From: Candidatus Bathyarchaeota archaeon
Lineage (GTDB): Archaea > Thermoproteota > Bathyarchaeia > Bathyarchaeales > B26-1
Direction of reading: 5' to 3'
NCBI GenBank assembly: GCA_003662645.1
Contig: QMYL01000072.1
Span: 1 to 5,888, forward strand
Length of the DNA stretch: 5,888 nt
Position 1 is the stretch's first letter. Every line of letters begins with the position of its first letter. A program made the translations under genes and the position numbers. Of this stretch, positions 1 through 5,888 are shown in pieces. The notes beneath the pieces are model-generated. The model saw only the letters and a program-made list of their open reading frames with translations, had not been told where the DNA came from and did no database searches.

Positions 1-3000
1 GATAAACCCATACGACTCTGATGCCGCAAGCGTTGCTGGTCTACCACGGATAGACCTTACCACAGCAAACACCCTATGGAAGCGTCTAGGAACCCCAATA
101 GATACCGTAAAATTCATCGATGAGGGTAATGAATGGGATAACCTTAAACCTCAATTGGAGTTCTACTTCTGTATAATAGAGACCCTACTCAACATGCAAG
201 ATTTGAGGCCAGCCATGGGTAGACCATGGAAACCCATGAGGGTTCGCCCAGGGGGTGTTGGTAGATGGCATGGCTTCATGAGGCATACTGGGCAGATCGT
301 TGAGTGGGATCCCTTCAAACAATGGTATAAACCAGTCCCTAACGCCCTCGTAGTCGTTCATGTACCCCTTGGAGGCCCCAATTATCAAGGTCAATGGCGT
401 GTAGTTAGACCTCAAGTATACATGACGGATGATAATGGCACATACTATATAATTGCACCTATAGCGGGCGGTGGATGCTCAGACGTAACTTATGAGATGG
501 ATGCCTTCGTCGTAGATGAGACTGGACATATAATTTACGGTCCGGATAGGGGGCAGTACGGACAGATGCCCTACACAGGTTCATCTTCAACCGAGATTGG
601 TGGGCTCCATAACGATGGACTTTACACGGTCTTCAAGTGTGGAAGTCTAGTCCTATATGATGCGGTCTGGCCATCAAGCCTCATCCCCCCAGATAGGTTA
701 GCCATATCAATAAATGATTTTGCAACCCACACCCCGGTTGAACACTTCGGTTACCTGGGGACATATCAGATTTCAGGTTATAGCGGACATAGTTGGGGTG
801 GAGCTAAACTCATCCCCTTAGGGGCTTGGGTTATATTCACACCTCCAAACCGCACCCTCGAGATCTACTTCGGCTCTTACCCAAGGATCTTCACGGTTCT
901 CCTAAATAATAGCGAGGGGAACCCCTATGGGGTTGGTTATCGGATTAAAGTTGGGGAGCAGATACACCTATCCAACAGCATACTCCATTACGTTAAGAAC
1001 CTATACTGGCTTGACCATGAACGAATCAGATCATTCCTAGCGATAGGTTTGAGGATAACTGGTTATGAGCTTCACCAGGAAACGGGTAGGCTGCTTAGGG
1101 AGGCGGAGATAGCCCTATCATCCTACGATTACGATAGGGCTTGTGCCCTACTAACTGAAGCGTGGTCGAAGGAGTACCAAGTATACGACCTGATCTTCAA
1201 GAGTGGGGAGAGCGCCACATCAACCATACCATTCTTCGCGTTGGTTCTGGTCCCCTTCGCCCTCCTAGCTGAACGCCTCTTCTTCGATGCTGAGGGGAAG
1301 AAGAGAATAATAGGTGTGGTCATCCCCTACATCCTGTTGGTAGCCCTCCTATGGAGGTTCCATCCAGGCTTCATAATAGCATCCAACGCTATGATGGTTC
1401 TGGTGGGATTTGTCATATTAATCCTAATGGGGCCCATCTTCCTAATCCTGGTGGAGAGGAGCCTAGGATACCTCCGCGAATTGAGACTGAAATTTATAGG
1501 ACCCCACTTCATGAAGAAGATGAGGTTCAGTGAACTCCTAATGATCATTGCCGTGGCGATACGCCACATGAGGAAACGTCCATTGAGGAGTAGTTTAGCC
1601 CTCATCTCAATAATTCTCGTAACCATGTGTCTAGTCTCATTCTCTTCACTCTCGGTTGTAACCCGCACATTAGACCTGACCTTGAGAACCGATGAAGCCC
1701 TACCCTACGATGGAATTCTAGCTATAAACGCCCCAATTGGTATACCAGCAACCCCTGAGGCTGAGATGCTCCTAGAGGTGGGAGCCCAGGAGAGTATACA
1801 TCCAATTGTGCTTGAGAACATCATCACGAAGTATGGTGATGTAGCCCATATAGCCCCACGAACTTGGGGTGGTATGGCCACCGTGGGCTCCGAACGATTC
1901 ATCACGGTGACGACGCCTGAAGGTAGAGTTTGGAAGAACGATGGAAGCATATTCGGCCTATCCCCAGCTGAGAGCGAGGCGCTCCGTTACGATCAAGCGT
2001 TGATTCCTGGCAAGGGGAGGTGGTTCATCGACACCGATGAATACGCTATCATCATCAGCGATGAGGTAGCCGAGATCCTAGATATAGACAGAGTTCCAGC
2101 CCAGGTGAGAGTCCAAGGCATACCCTTCACGGTTATAGGTATAGTCAACCACACCATCTTCGATTCCATATACGAAATAACCGGGGAGAGGATAACCCCA
2201 CCTGATCCCCTAGTCCCAACGAACCCTCCACCATTACTTGTTGAAAGGCTTATAATAATGCCGTGGAGGACAGCCCTCAAATATGGAGCCGACATAGTAT
2301 CGGTGGTTATAAAACCCAAGGATCCAGAGCTCATAAAACCAATAGCCAAGGAACTCTTCGAAGAGTACGGCATAACCGCCATAGCCGCAAAGGAGAATGC
2401 GGTAACCGTATACACACGCGGTATCTCAGTAACAGTGTTCGGTTGGCAACAACAGATGGTACCCTTAGCCCTAGCGATTCTATCCTTAACAAACCTGATG
2501 CTTGGAGCTATACATGAGAGGATGCGGGAGATATCGATCTACAGCTCCCTAGGGCTCTCCCCAAGCCAGGTTGGATTAATGTTCCTAGGCGAATCCTTCG
2601 TATTAGCCATAGTTGGGAGCATACTCGGATACACATCAGCGATAGGCTTCACCGCAATAACCCTCCAGTACATCCCAGAGATATCATTGAACTACGCATC
2701 ATCATGGGTAGCCATCGCGATCCTAGCCGCCATGTTAGCTACAATAGCCTCGTCAGCCTATCCCTTCATCAGGATATCCCGCCTAGTCACCCCATCCCTT
2801 GAGAGGGTTTGGAAGCCCCCAACCAAACCTAGGGATGATGAATGGAGTATACCGCTTCCCTTCACCGCAACAGAGGAGGAGATAGAGAAGGTGATGGCGT
2901 TCCTTCAAGAGTTTATGGAGAGTCACACCCTACCTAGAGCTGAAACCTTCTCAGCGAGGAGGATATGGAGGGAAGACAAGGTTATAGAAGGAGTCCCATT

Positions 3001-3262
3001 AAAGTCCCTGTGTATAGAGGCCTCCATCGTACCGTACGACCAAGGAATACAACAAACAGTCCGCTTAGACGCCTTACGAGATGAAAGCGGCAAGTACTCA
3101 TTCAGCCTATTCATACACCGAGATAAAGGTCCAAGATCACAATGGGTAAGGAGTAACCGTCCCTTCATAGACCTTATAAGGAAGCAGTTCCTAATATGGA
3201 GAAGTCTAACCGATAAGGAGAAGGCTAGATACGCGGAGAAAAAAGGATCTAAGTGGAGTTAG
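1..3262 (+). CDS. M28-peptidase-like / FtsX-type permease fusion membrane protein (5' partial)
   Basis: The frame is open from base 2 without a stop, so the gene runs in from the left. The TTG at 155 lies inside a continuous conserved-looking domain and is not a convincing start. Bases 2-190 resemble the end of an M28 metallopeptidase domain: YDSDAASVAGLP at 11-46, then GTPIDT at 89-106, where active M28 enzymes have HTPxDT. Bases about 287-545 resemble a carboxypeptidase-regulatory beta sandwich (YKPVPNALVVVH, then DDNGTYYI). A further extracytoplasmic part and a helical stalk (about 1080-1190) precede three membrane helices (about 1223-1285, 1307-1360, 1382-1456). The FtsX/MacB-like core follows: helix 1589-1660, an extracytoplasmic domain to about 2440, and helices at 2456-2512, 2570-2660 and 2700-2790. 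The coupling segment HERMREISIYSSLGLSP lies at 2510-2560. A soluble tail of about 150 residues ends the protein. FtsX-type permeases work with an ABC ATPase, which is not seen here. The substrate is unknown; peptide or exported-protein handling is inferred. The stop is TAG. Confidence 0.85.
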   Translation, partial: INPYDSDAASVAGLPRIDLTTANTLWKRLGTPIDTVKFIDEGNEWDNLKPQLEFYFCIIETLLNMQDLRPAMGRPWKPMRVRPGGVGRWHGFMRHTGQIVEWDPFKQWYKPVPNALVVVHVPLGGPNYQGQWRVVRPQVYMTDDNGTYYIIAPIAGGGCSDVTYEMDAFVVDETGHIIYGPDRGQYGQMPYTGSSSTEIGGLHNDGLYTVFKCGSLVLYDAVWPSSLIPPDRLAISINDFATHTPVEHFGYLGTYQISGYSGHSWGGAKLIPLGAWVIFTPPNRTLEIYFGSYPRIFTVLLNNSEGNPYGVGYRIKVGEQIHLSNSILHYVKNLYWLDHERIRSFLAIGLRITGYELHQETGRLLREAEIALSSYDYDRACALLTEAWSKEYQVYDLIFKSGESATSTIPFFALVLVPFALLAERLFFDAEGKKRIIGVVIPYILLVALLWRFHPGFIIASNAMMVLVGFVILILMGPIFLILVERSLGYLRELRLKFIGPHFMKKMRFSELLMIIAVAIRHMRKRPLRSSLALISIILVTMCLVSFSSLSVVTRTLDLTLRTDEALPYDGILAINAPIGIPATPEAEMLLEVGAQESIHPIVLENIITKYGDVAHIAPRTWGGMATVGSERFITVTTPEGRVWKNDGSIFGLSPAESEALRYDQALIPGKGRWFIDTDEYAIIISDEVAEILDIDRVPAQVRVQGIPFTVIGIVNHTIFDSIYEITGERITPPDPLVPTNPPPLLVERLIIMPWRTALKYGADIVSVVIKPKDPELIKPIAKELFEEYGITAIAAKENAVTVYTRGISVTVFGWQQQMVPLALAILSLTNLMLGAIHERMREISIYSSLGLSPSQVGLMFLGESFVLAIVGSILGYTSAIGFTAITLQYIPEISLNYASSWVAIAILAAMLATIASSAYPFIRISRLVTPSLERVWKPPTKPRDDEWSIPLPFTATEEEIEKVMAFLQEFMESHTLPRAETFSARRIWREDKVIEGVPLKSLCIEASIVPYDQGIQQTVRLDALRDESGKYSFSLFIHRDKGPRSQWVRSNRPFIDLIRKQFLIWRSLTDKEKARYAEKKGSKWS
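3255..3258 (+). promoter_or_regulatory. Ribosome binding site that decides the start of the OPT-like gene
   Basis: GGAG lies six bases before the ATG at 3265, a good Shine-Dalgarno spacing. It sits inside the last codons of the upstream gene, so translation of the two genes is probably coupled. The alternative GTG at 3253 would place this site inside the coding region and rely on a weaker AAGGA at 3243-3247. Confidence 0.6.
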
Positions 3263-3264
3263 AA

Positions 3265-5187
3265 ATGAGTGGAAAGGAAGCTGAGGGTTCCAACCCAGCT
3301 GTGGGCGAGTTGTCCCCTCCCGAAGAGGAGAGGAGCGGCCTAACATGGCGTTCATTCCTAGCCCTAATCTACGCCATCGTAATCTTCCAACCGGCAATAA
3401 TCTGGTCACAACTCGCCCTCATCGGTGTAAGCCTAGCTGGAATAAGCTGGTTTGTCATGTTAGTCTTCGTCGAGTTAACAAGGCTATCCGGCAAACCGCC
3501 GACAAAACAAGAAACGTTCATAATCTACTCGCTGACAGGCCTAGCTGGCTCAGGCGTATTCTTTGTGAACCTAATTTACAACCTATACTTTACCATATCC
3601 CCATTAACAGCCGAGTTTGGAATAACAGATAAGATACCTTGGTGGTATTCCCCACCAGCCCCACTGGCAGCTAAGATCTACAAGATGAGGACCTTCCTCC
3701 ATCCAGCCTTCCTCCCAATATTGGGGGTATGGGTTATATTCACGATTCTAGGGTTAGCTACTGATATAACCATGGGTCTTCTAACGAAACAACTCTACAT
3801 AGATACTGAGAAGCTTCCCTTCCCCATGCAACAAGTGCCAGCAAGCGCCATCCTAACATTAACTGAACAACCAAAAAGGATGAGGGTATTCCTCTTCTTC
3901 ATATGGATTGGTCTATTATGGGGAGCCCTAGTCTACGGTGTAGGCATACTACCAATACCGTGGATAGACCTAAACCGCGTAATCCATTATATCCTTCCAG
4001 GAGCCAGCTTCGGTATACCAACAGATCTACTCATATACTGCTCAGGTTTTATCATACCCTTCCACGTAGTAGTCAGCATGTTCATAGGTTCATTAGCGGT
4101 CCAAGTGATCGGGAACAGCTACTTGGTGATAAATAGGGTAGGCGAGTTCTCCAATGAGTGGTTCCCAGGGATGAGCATAATACTGACAGCTCAGAGATCG
4201 ATCTTACACTTCTGGATGGGACCATTCATAGGCATAGCCCTAGCAGCAGGATTGATACCGATCCTAGTCCGTCCGAAAACGTTGATCCAGGCCCTATCAG
4301 GGATGATCCCTAAGAAGGTCGGTGAAGCGGAGAGGGTTAAGAGTAAGGGAGTGATCTCTCTATGGCTCCTTCTAGGTATATGGTTCGGCGCCACCATAGC
4401 ATCAATAATCATAGTCCACTTCCTAGTTCCTGGATATCCCATCCTAATTATGCTCTTCTTCTCACTATTATGGTCCTTCGTATGGAGCCTAACAACAGCT
4501 AGGAGTATAGGTTTGACTGGTCAGGGATTGGATGCCAGAACAGGGGATGTGCTAACCCTAACCAAGTATGGATATATCGCAGCCTCTGGCTATCAGGGTG
4601 TAGATATATGGTTCATAAACCCTGTAATCTCAACTGGAGGCGCCAGTTGGTGTGCCTCATTCAAGGTTGCCCAGCTTTGCGGATGCACAATCAAGAGTTA
4701 CATATTAGCATATTTACTGGCGTACCCCATCTCCCTAATTATGGGCTTCATCTTTGTAAGCCAATTCTGGAGGATGGCTCCGATCCCCTCAGCTCAATTC
4801 CCAAATGTCGCCCTTAACTGGCCGATAAACGTTGTCCGAAGTAACCTCTGGTATTCTGGCAAGATGTTCCATGTATTCCGCGTGGAGCATCTCCTTGCAT
4901 CCTTCATCATAACAGCTGTGCCAGCGGCATTATTCGAGATCTTCCATGTACCAATCTCCATGATAGGCGTAGCTGCAGGAGCTTCATCGATGATACCTGT
5001 AACCTTCGGTAACCTTATAGGGGCTCTACTCGGCAGGTTCGTATTTGAGAGGAAGCTTGGGGAGGTCTGGTGGAGGGAGCATAGGGCTGTGATAATCGCT
5101 GGTATAGGTTTGGGTGAGGGTATAGTTATGATACTTCGAGTTCTATATAACATAATAGCAGTATCCCTATGGGCTCTACCATACTGA
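3265..5187 (+). CDS. OPT-family-like polytopic transporter, probable oligopeptide uptake
   Basis: A 640-residue membrane protein, the usual size for the oligopeptide transporter (OPT) superfamily, whose members import small peptides or metal chelates by secondary transport. I see about 13-15 hydrophobic helices, at roughly residues 28-48, 54-72, 84-110, 150-172, 205-231, 254-284, 318-336, 364-388, 390-412, 476-502, 540-560, 564-592 and 607-636, plus weaker ones. OPT-like signs are KLPFP at 183-187 after a helix, then an alanine-rich stretch. Another is the VPGYP-helix-TTARSIGLTGQG block at 388-421, which resembles the family's pattern of a proline, a helix, then a short G-x-TG loop. A third is FKVAQLCG at 466-473, like the family's cytoplasmic lysine-containing segment. 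The N-terminus (about 25 residues) is acidic and soluble, with no signal peptide. ATG 3265 is preferred to GTG 3253 because of the GGAG six bases upstream. The gene starts two bases after the stop of the FtsX-type gene, so they probably form one operon. The family call rests on motif memory and topology; a more distant membrane family is possible. Confidence 0.75.
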   Translation: MSGKEAEGSNPAVGELSPPEEERSGLTWRSFLALIYAIVIFQPAIIWSQLALIGVSLAGISWFVMLVFVELTRLSGKPPTKQETFIIYSLTGLAGSGVFFVNLIYNLYFTISPLTAEFGITDKIPWWYSPPAPLAAKIYKMRTFLHPAFLPILGVWVIFTILGLATDITMGLLTKQLYIDTEKLPFPMQQVPASAILTLTEQPKRMRVFLFFIWIGLLWGALVYGVGILPIPWIDLNRVIHYILPGASFGIPTDLLIYCSGFIIPFHVVVSMFIGSLAVQVIGNSYLVINRVGEFSNEWFPGMSIILTAQRSILHFWMGPFIGIALAAGLIPILVRPKTLIQALSGMIPKKVGEAERVKSKGVISLWLLLGIWFGATIASIIIVHFLVPGYPILIMLFFSLLWSFVWSLTTARSIGLTGQGLDARTGDVLTLTKYGYIAASGYQGVDIWFINPVISTGGASWCASFKVAQLCGCTIKSYILAYLLAYPISLIMGFIFVSQFWRMAPIPSAQFPNVALNWPINVVRSNLWYSGKMFHVFRVEHLLASFIITAVPAALFEIFHVPISMIGVAAGASSMIPVTFGNLIGALLGRFVFERKLGEVWWREHRAVIIAGIGLGEGIVMILRVLYNIIAVSLWALPY

Positions 5188-5216
5188 ACGAATGGCAGAA
5201 CCTGTGAATTTATCTA

Positions 5217-5233
5217 GATCGTAGGATACGATC
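5217..5233. repeat. Perfect inverted repeat, 7-bp stem, 3-base loop
   Basis: GATCGTA and TACGATC flank a GGA loop, 30 bases past the stop of the OPT-like gene. It could fold at the 3' end of that transcript and protect or end it, but no U-run follows on either strand. It overlaps the coding-like remnant on the minus strand. Confidence 0.5.
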
Positions 5234-5275
5234 AGCCTCCTCTGGTGTAGGCTTCTCCAACCTAACTCAGAGGCT
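5234..5275. repeat. Nested imperfect inverted repeat
   Basis: AGCCTC (5234-5239) pairs with GAGGCT (5270-5275). Alternatively CCTCTG (5239-5244) pairs with CAGAGG (5268-5273). Inside, TAGG (5248-5251) and CCTA (5261-5264) can pair across a nine-base loop, with a symmetric three-by-three internal loop. With the adjacent hairpin at 5217-5233 it would make a structured 3' tail on the OPT-like transcript. Function is not shown. Confidence 0.4.
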
Positions 5276-5392
5276 TCCTCCCTAAAAAGGAAAGCCTTAA
5301 TATAGGATATATCGATGAGGCCAGCGATACTGTTAAGATGAGGGATTTATAATTAACCGGCCACGGGTCTAACCCTTAGAAAGCATAACCCA

Positions 5393-5416
5393 GAACCTCA
5401 AGGTTCCTAGAACCTT
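5393..5416. repeat. Overlapping inverted repeats GAACCT / AGGTTC / GAACCTT
   Basis: GAACCT (5393-5398) can pair with AGGTTC (5401-5406) across CA. AAGGTTC (5400-5406) can instead pair with GAACCTT (5410-5416) across CTA, giving a seven-base stem. The two pairings exclude each other. The set lies within the 32-codon minus-strand frame. It could be a fold-back element or part of a decayed repeat. Confidence 0.45.
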
Positions 5417-5494
5417 ATTCCCCTCAAAGAACCCAGACCTCTCAACCGAAGCCCTAACACCGAACATTTAGAAGACCTATCCAAGAGGAACCCT

Positions 5495-5501
5495 AAAAAA
5501 A
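5495..5501 (-). terminator. Oligo-T terminator for the topA-zinc protein operon
   Basis: Seven A on the plus strand read as TTTTTTT on the minus strand, starting eight bases after the TAA (5511-5509) of the zinc-protein gene. Archaeal RNA polymerase ends transcription at such U-tracts without needing a hairpin. The tract is also about 27 bases before the ATG at 5467, so it could double as an A/T-rich promoter element, but no clear BRE is visible. Confidence 0.6.
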
Positions 5502-5508
5502 CTACACC

Positions 5509-5751
5509 TTAAGTTGCCACGTCCCCACGGTCGCTATCTGGACTCTCAGACTTTGAGAGTAGGTGTTCGGCGACCTCCTTAACCCAGACCCCTGTGAGAG
5601 GGTTCTTCAAAACCTCCCTCAGATAGTCCTCCCATGTTATATCCATCGCAGACCTCCACTCCTCATACTTACCCTTAAGGTTTCTGTAAGCCATCTCATG
5701 GGCCTCACAGAAGCGGCTTTCAGCTTCCCTACCGCATACCTCGCACTTCAA
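5509..5751 (-). CDS. Small Cys/His zinc-binding protein, hypothetical, downstream of topA
   Basis: An 80-residue protein starting with TTG directly after the topA stop (TAG then TTG). The N-terminus has CxxC at residues 3-6 and CxxH at 15-18 (MKCEVCG, RFCEAH), a compact zinc-knuckle arrangement. Residues about 19-67 are mostly helical and charged, with W32, W40, Y43 and an NPLTGVWVKEVAEHLL segment at about 50-65 that looks conserved. The last 13 residues are acidic and probably loose. The composition resembles a family of short archaeal proteins with no assigned function, recognised by pattern only. A GGAG at 5765-5762, inside topA and ten bases before the TTG, can serve as ribosome site. It ends in TAA, followed by an oligo-T terminator. 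Its place after topA suggests a role near DNA or RNA, but this is inference. No other in-frame start lies between the TAG and the first cysteine. Confidence 0.8.
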   Translation of the reverse strand: MKCEVCGREAESRFCEAHEMAYRNLKGKYEEWRSAMDITWEDYLREVLKNPLTGVWVKEVAEHLLSKSESPDSDRGDVAT

Positions 5752-5888
5752 CTACGCGCGTCTCCCCTTCTTGGATGGACAATCGGGGTTGAAGCATATA
5801 ACCATCGGCCTTCTACCCCTAATCCTAACCTCGACGGTCGGCCACCCGCAGGAGTTACAGTTCCTACCGGAGGGTTTAGCCTTACCCC
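5752..5888 (-). CDS. topA: DNA topoisomerase I, C-terminal zinc finger (5' partial)
   Basis: The last 44 codons of a gene that enters from the right edge and ends in TAG at 5754-5752. The translation carries CNSCGWPTVEV, RGRRPMVIC and CFNPDCPSKKGRR. This is a four-cysteine pattern, CxxC and then CxxxxC about 18 residues later. It matches the C4 zinc finger that follows the catalytic core in type IA topoisomerase I, where the consensus is CPxCG, then RRGRF, then CxxxPxC. These enzymes relax negatively supercoiled DNA through a 5'-phosphotyrosine link; the active tyrosine is outside the window. The basic tail KKGRRA would suit DNA contact. The call depends on this motif only. Another zinc-ribbon protein is possible but less likely, given the GRR core and the CFNPDCP ending. 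Confidence 0.75.
   Translation of the reverse strand, partial: GKAKPSGRNCNSCGWPTVEVRIRGRRPMVICFNPDCPSKKGRRA
5762..5767 (-). promoter_or_regulatory. Putative ribosome binding site of the zinc-protein gene
   Basis: GGGGAG on the minus strand within the last topA codons, ten bases before the TTG start. The spacing is slightly long but usable. It supports separate initiation of the zinc protein instead of readthrough of the TAG. Confidence 0.4.

Larger units (their letters stand above)
5210..5467 (-). pseudogene. Possible decayed coding remnant (minus strand)
   Basis: Several short minus-strand stretches look like protein in composition but lie in different frames. From ATG 5467 a 32-codon frame (beginning MFGVRASVERSG) runs to a TAG at 5371-5369, and the same frame continues with TRGRLIINPSS to a TAA at 5335-5333. 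A second frame is open through about 5340-5260 (reading SYIKAFLFREEASE). A third, 5266-5210, reads RLEKPTPEEADRILRSR then TAA. Joining the second and third needs one small frameshift near 5268 and gives a natural-looking C-terminus. Codon choice (AGG, GTT, GAG) matches the real genes. No product is recognised and there is no single intact frame. It may be a broken gene, a piece of a dispersed element, or chance. Confidence 0.3.
5188..5508. other. Convergent intergenic gap, 321 bases
   Basis: The gap lies between the 3' ends of two converging transcription units. It has no intact gene of convincing length. It holds several short inverted repeats, a seven-base oligo-T tract for the minus strand, and broken minus-strand coding-like segments, described separately. 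No T-rich terminator is evident for the plus-strand operon: the best candidate is the weak AATTTAT at 5207-5213. Confidence 0.7.

Noticed and set aside
1327..2415. Minus-strand open frames opposite the FtsX-type gene
   Set aside because: They lie wholly inside a clearly coding plus-strand gene, show no recognisable domain, and follow from its codon bias.
3253..3264. GTG start giving four extra residues on the OPT-like protein
   Set aside because: It would overlap the previous gene, and the GGAG is placed for the ATG at 3265.
827..3743. Shared 14-base word TGGGTTATATTCAC in both large genes
   Set aside because: It encodes WVIFT in unrelated membrane or beta contexts; there is no extended similarity, so it is chance.
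4794..5153. A 119-codon minus-strand frame opposite the end of the OPT-like gene
   Set aside because: It is antisense to well-formed membrane helices, with low-complexity Ile/Pro/Ser composition and no known motif.
5310..5352. Possible C/D-box small RNA (CGATGAG and AAGATGAG)
   Set aside because: The C boxes are imperfect and no CTGA D box is present nearby.
5343..5356. TATA-like ATTTATAATTAA
   Set aside because: On neither strand does it precede a gene at promoter distance, and the purine-rich BRE is not evident.
5376..5469. Plus-strand open frame in the gap (ending LTPNI, then TAG)
   Set aside because: It has no start codon or ribosome site and mirrors the minus-strand frame over the same bases.

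Overview
The window looks archaeal, probably from a thermophilic Thermoproteota or Bathyarchaeia-type genome. The signs are heavy use of AGG/AGA, ATA and CTA codons, non-ATG starts, GGAG-type ribosome sites a few bases before a start, oligo-T termination, and a small Cys/His protein fused operon-style to the end of a topoisomerase gene. The lineage is inferred from style and family recognition, not from a marker gene.

Layout: two long plus-strand genes face two minus-strand genes across a convergent gap. (1) Bases 1-3262, +: a very large membrane protein already open at the left edge, so its N-terminus lies outside the window. What is visible reads, in order: the tail of an M28-peptidase-like domain, a carboxypeptidase-regulatory-type beta domain, another extracytoplasmic domain with a helical stalk, three membrane helices, an FtsX/MacB-type permease core, and an unusual cytoplasmic C-terminal domain. 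(2) Bases 3265-5187, +: a polytopic transporter resembling the oligopeptide transporter (OPT) family, starting two bases after the previous stop with a ribosome site inside the end of gene 1. (3) Bases 5188-5508: a convergent gap with inverted repeats, an oligo-T terminator for the minus strand, and what look like scrambled remnants of minus-strand coding sequence. (4) Bases 5509-5751, -: an 80-residue zinc-binding protein. (5) Bases 5752-5888, -: the C-terminal end of DNA topoisomerase I, with its zinc finger; the rest lies to the right.

How they work together: the two plus-strand genes are very likely one transcript and suggest a surface module that handles peptides or other exported polymers. 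The first would be a peptidase-like ectodomain on an FtsX-type permease; the second would take up small peptides. The FtsX-type partner ATPase is not in the window. The minus-strand pair is an abutting operon in which topA is followed directly, in the same frame and separated only by a TAG stop, by the small zinc protein.

Most notable points: the M28-like tail seems to lack the final zinc-ligand histidine; the topA and zinc-protein frames are continuous except for a TAG; and the gap carries decayed coding-like segments that may be a dispersed element or pseudogene.
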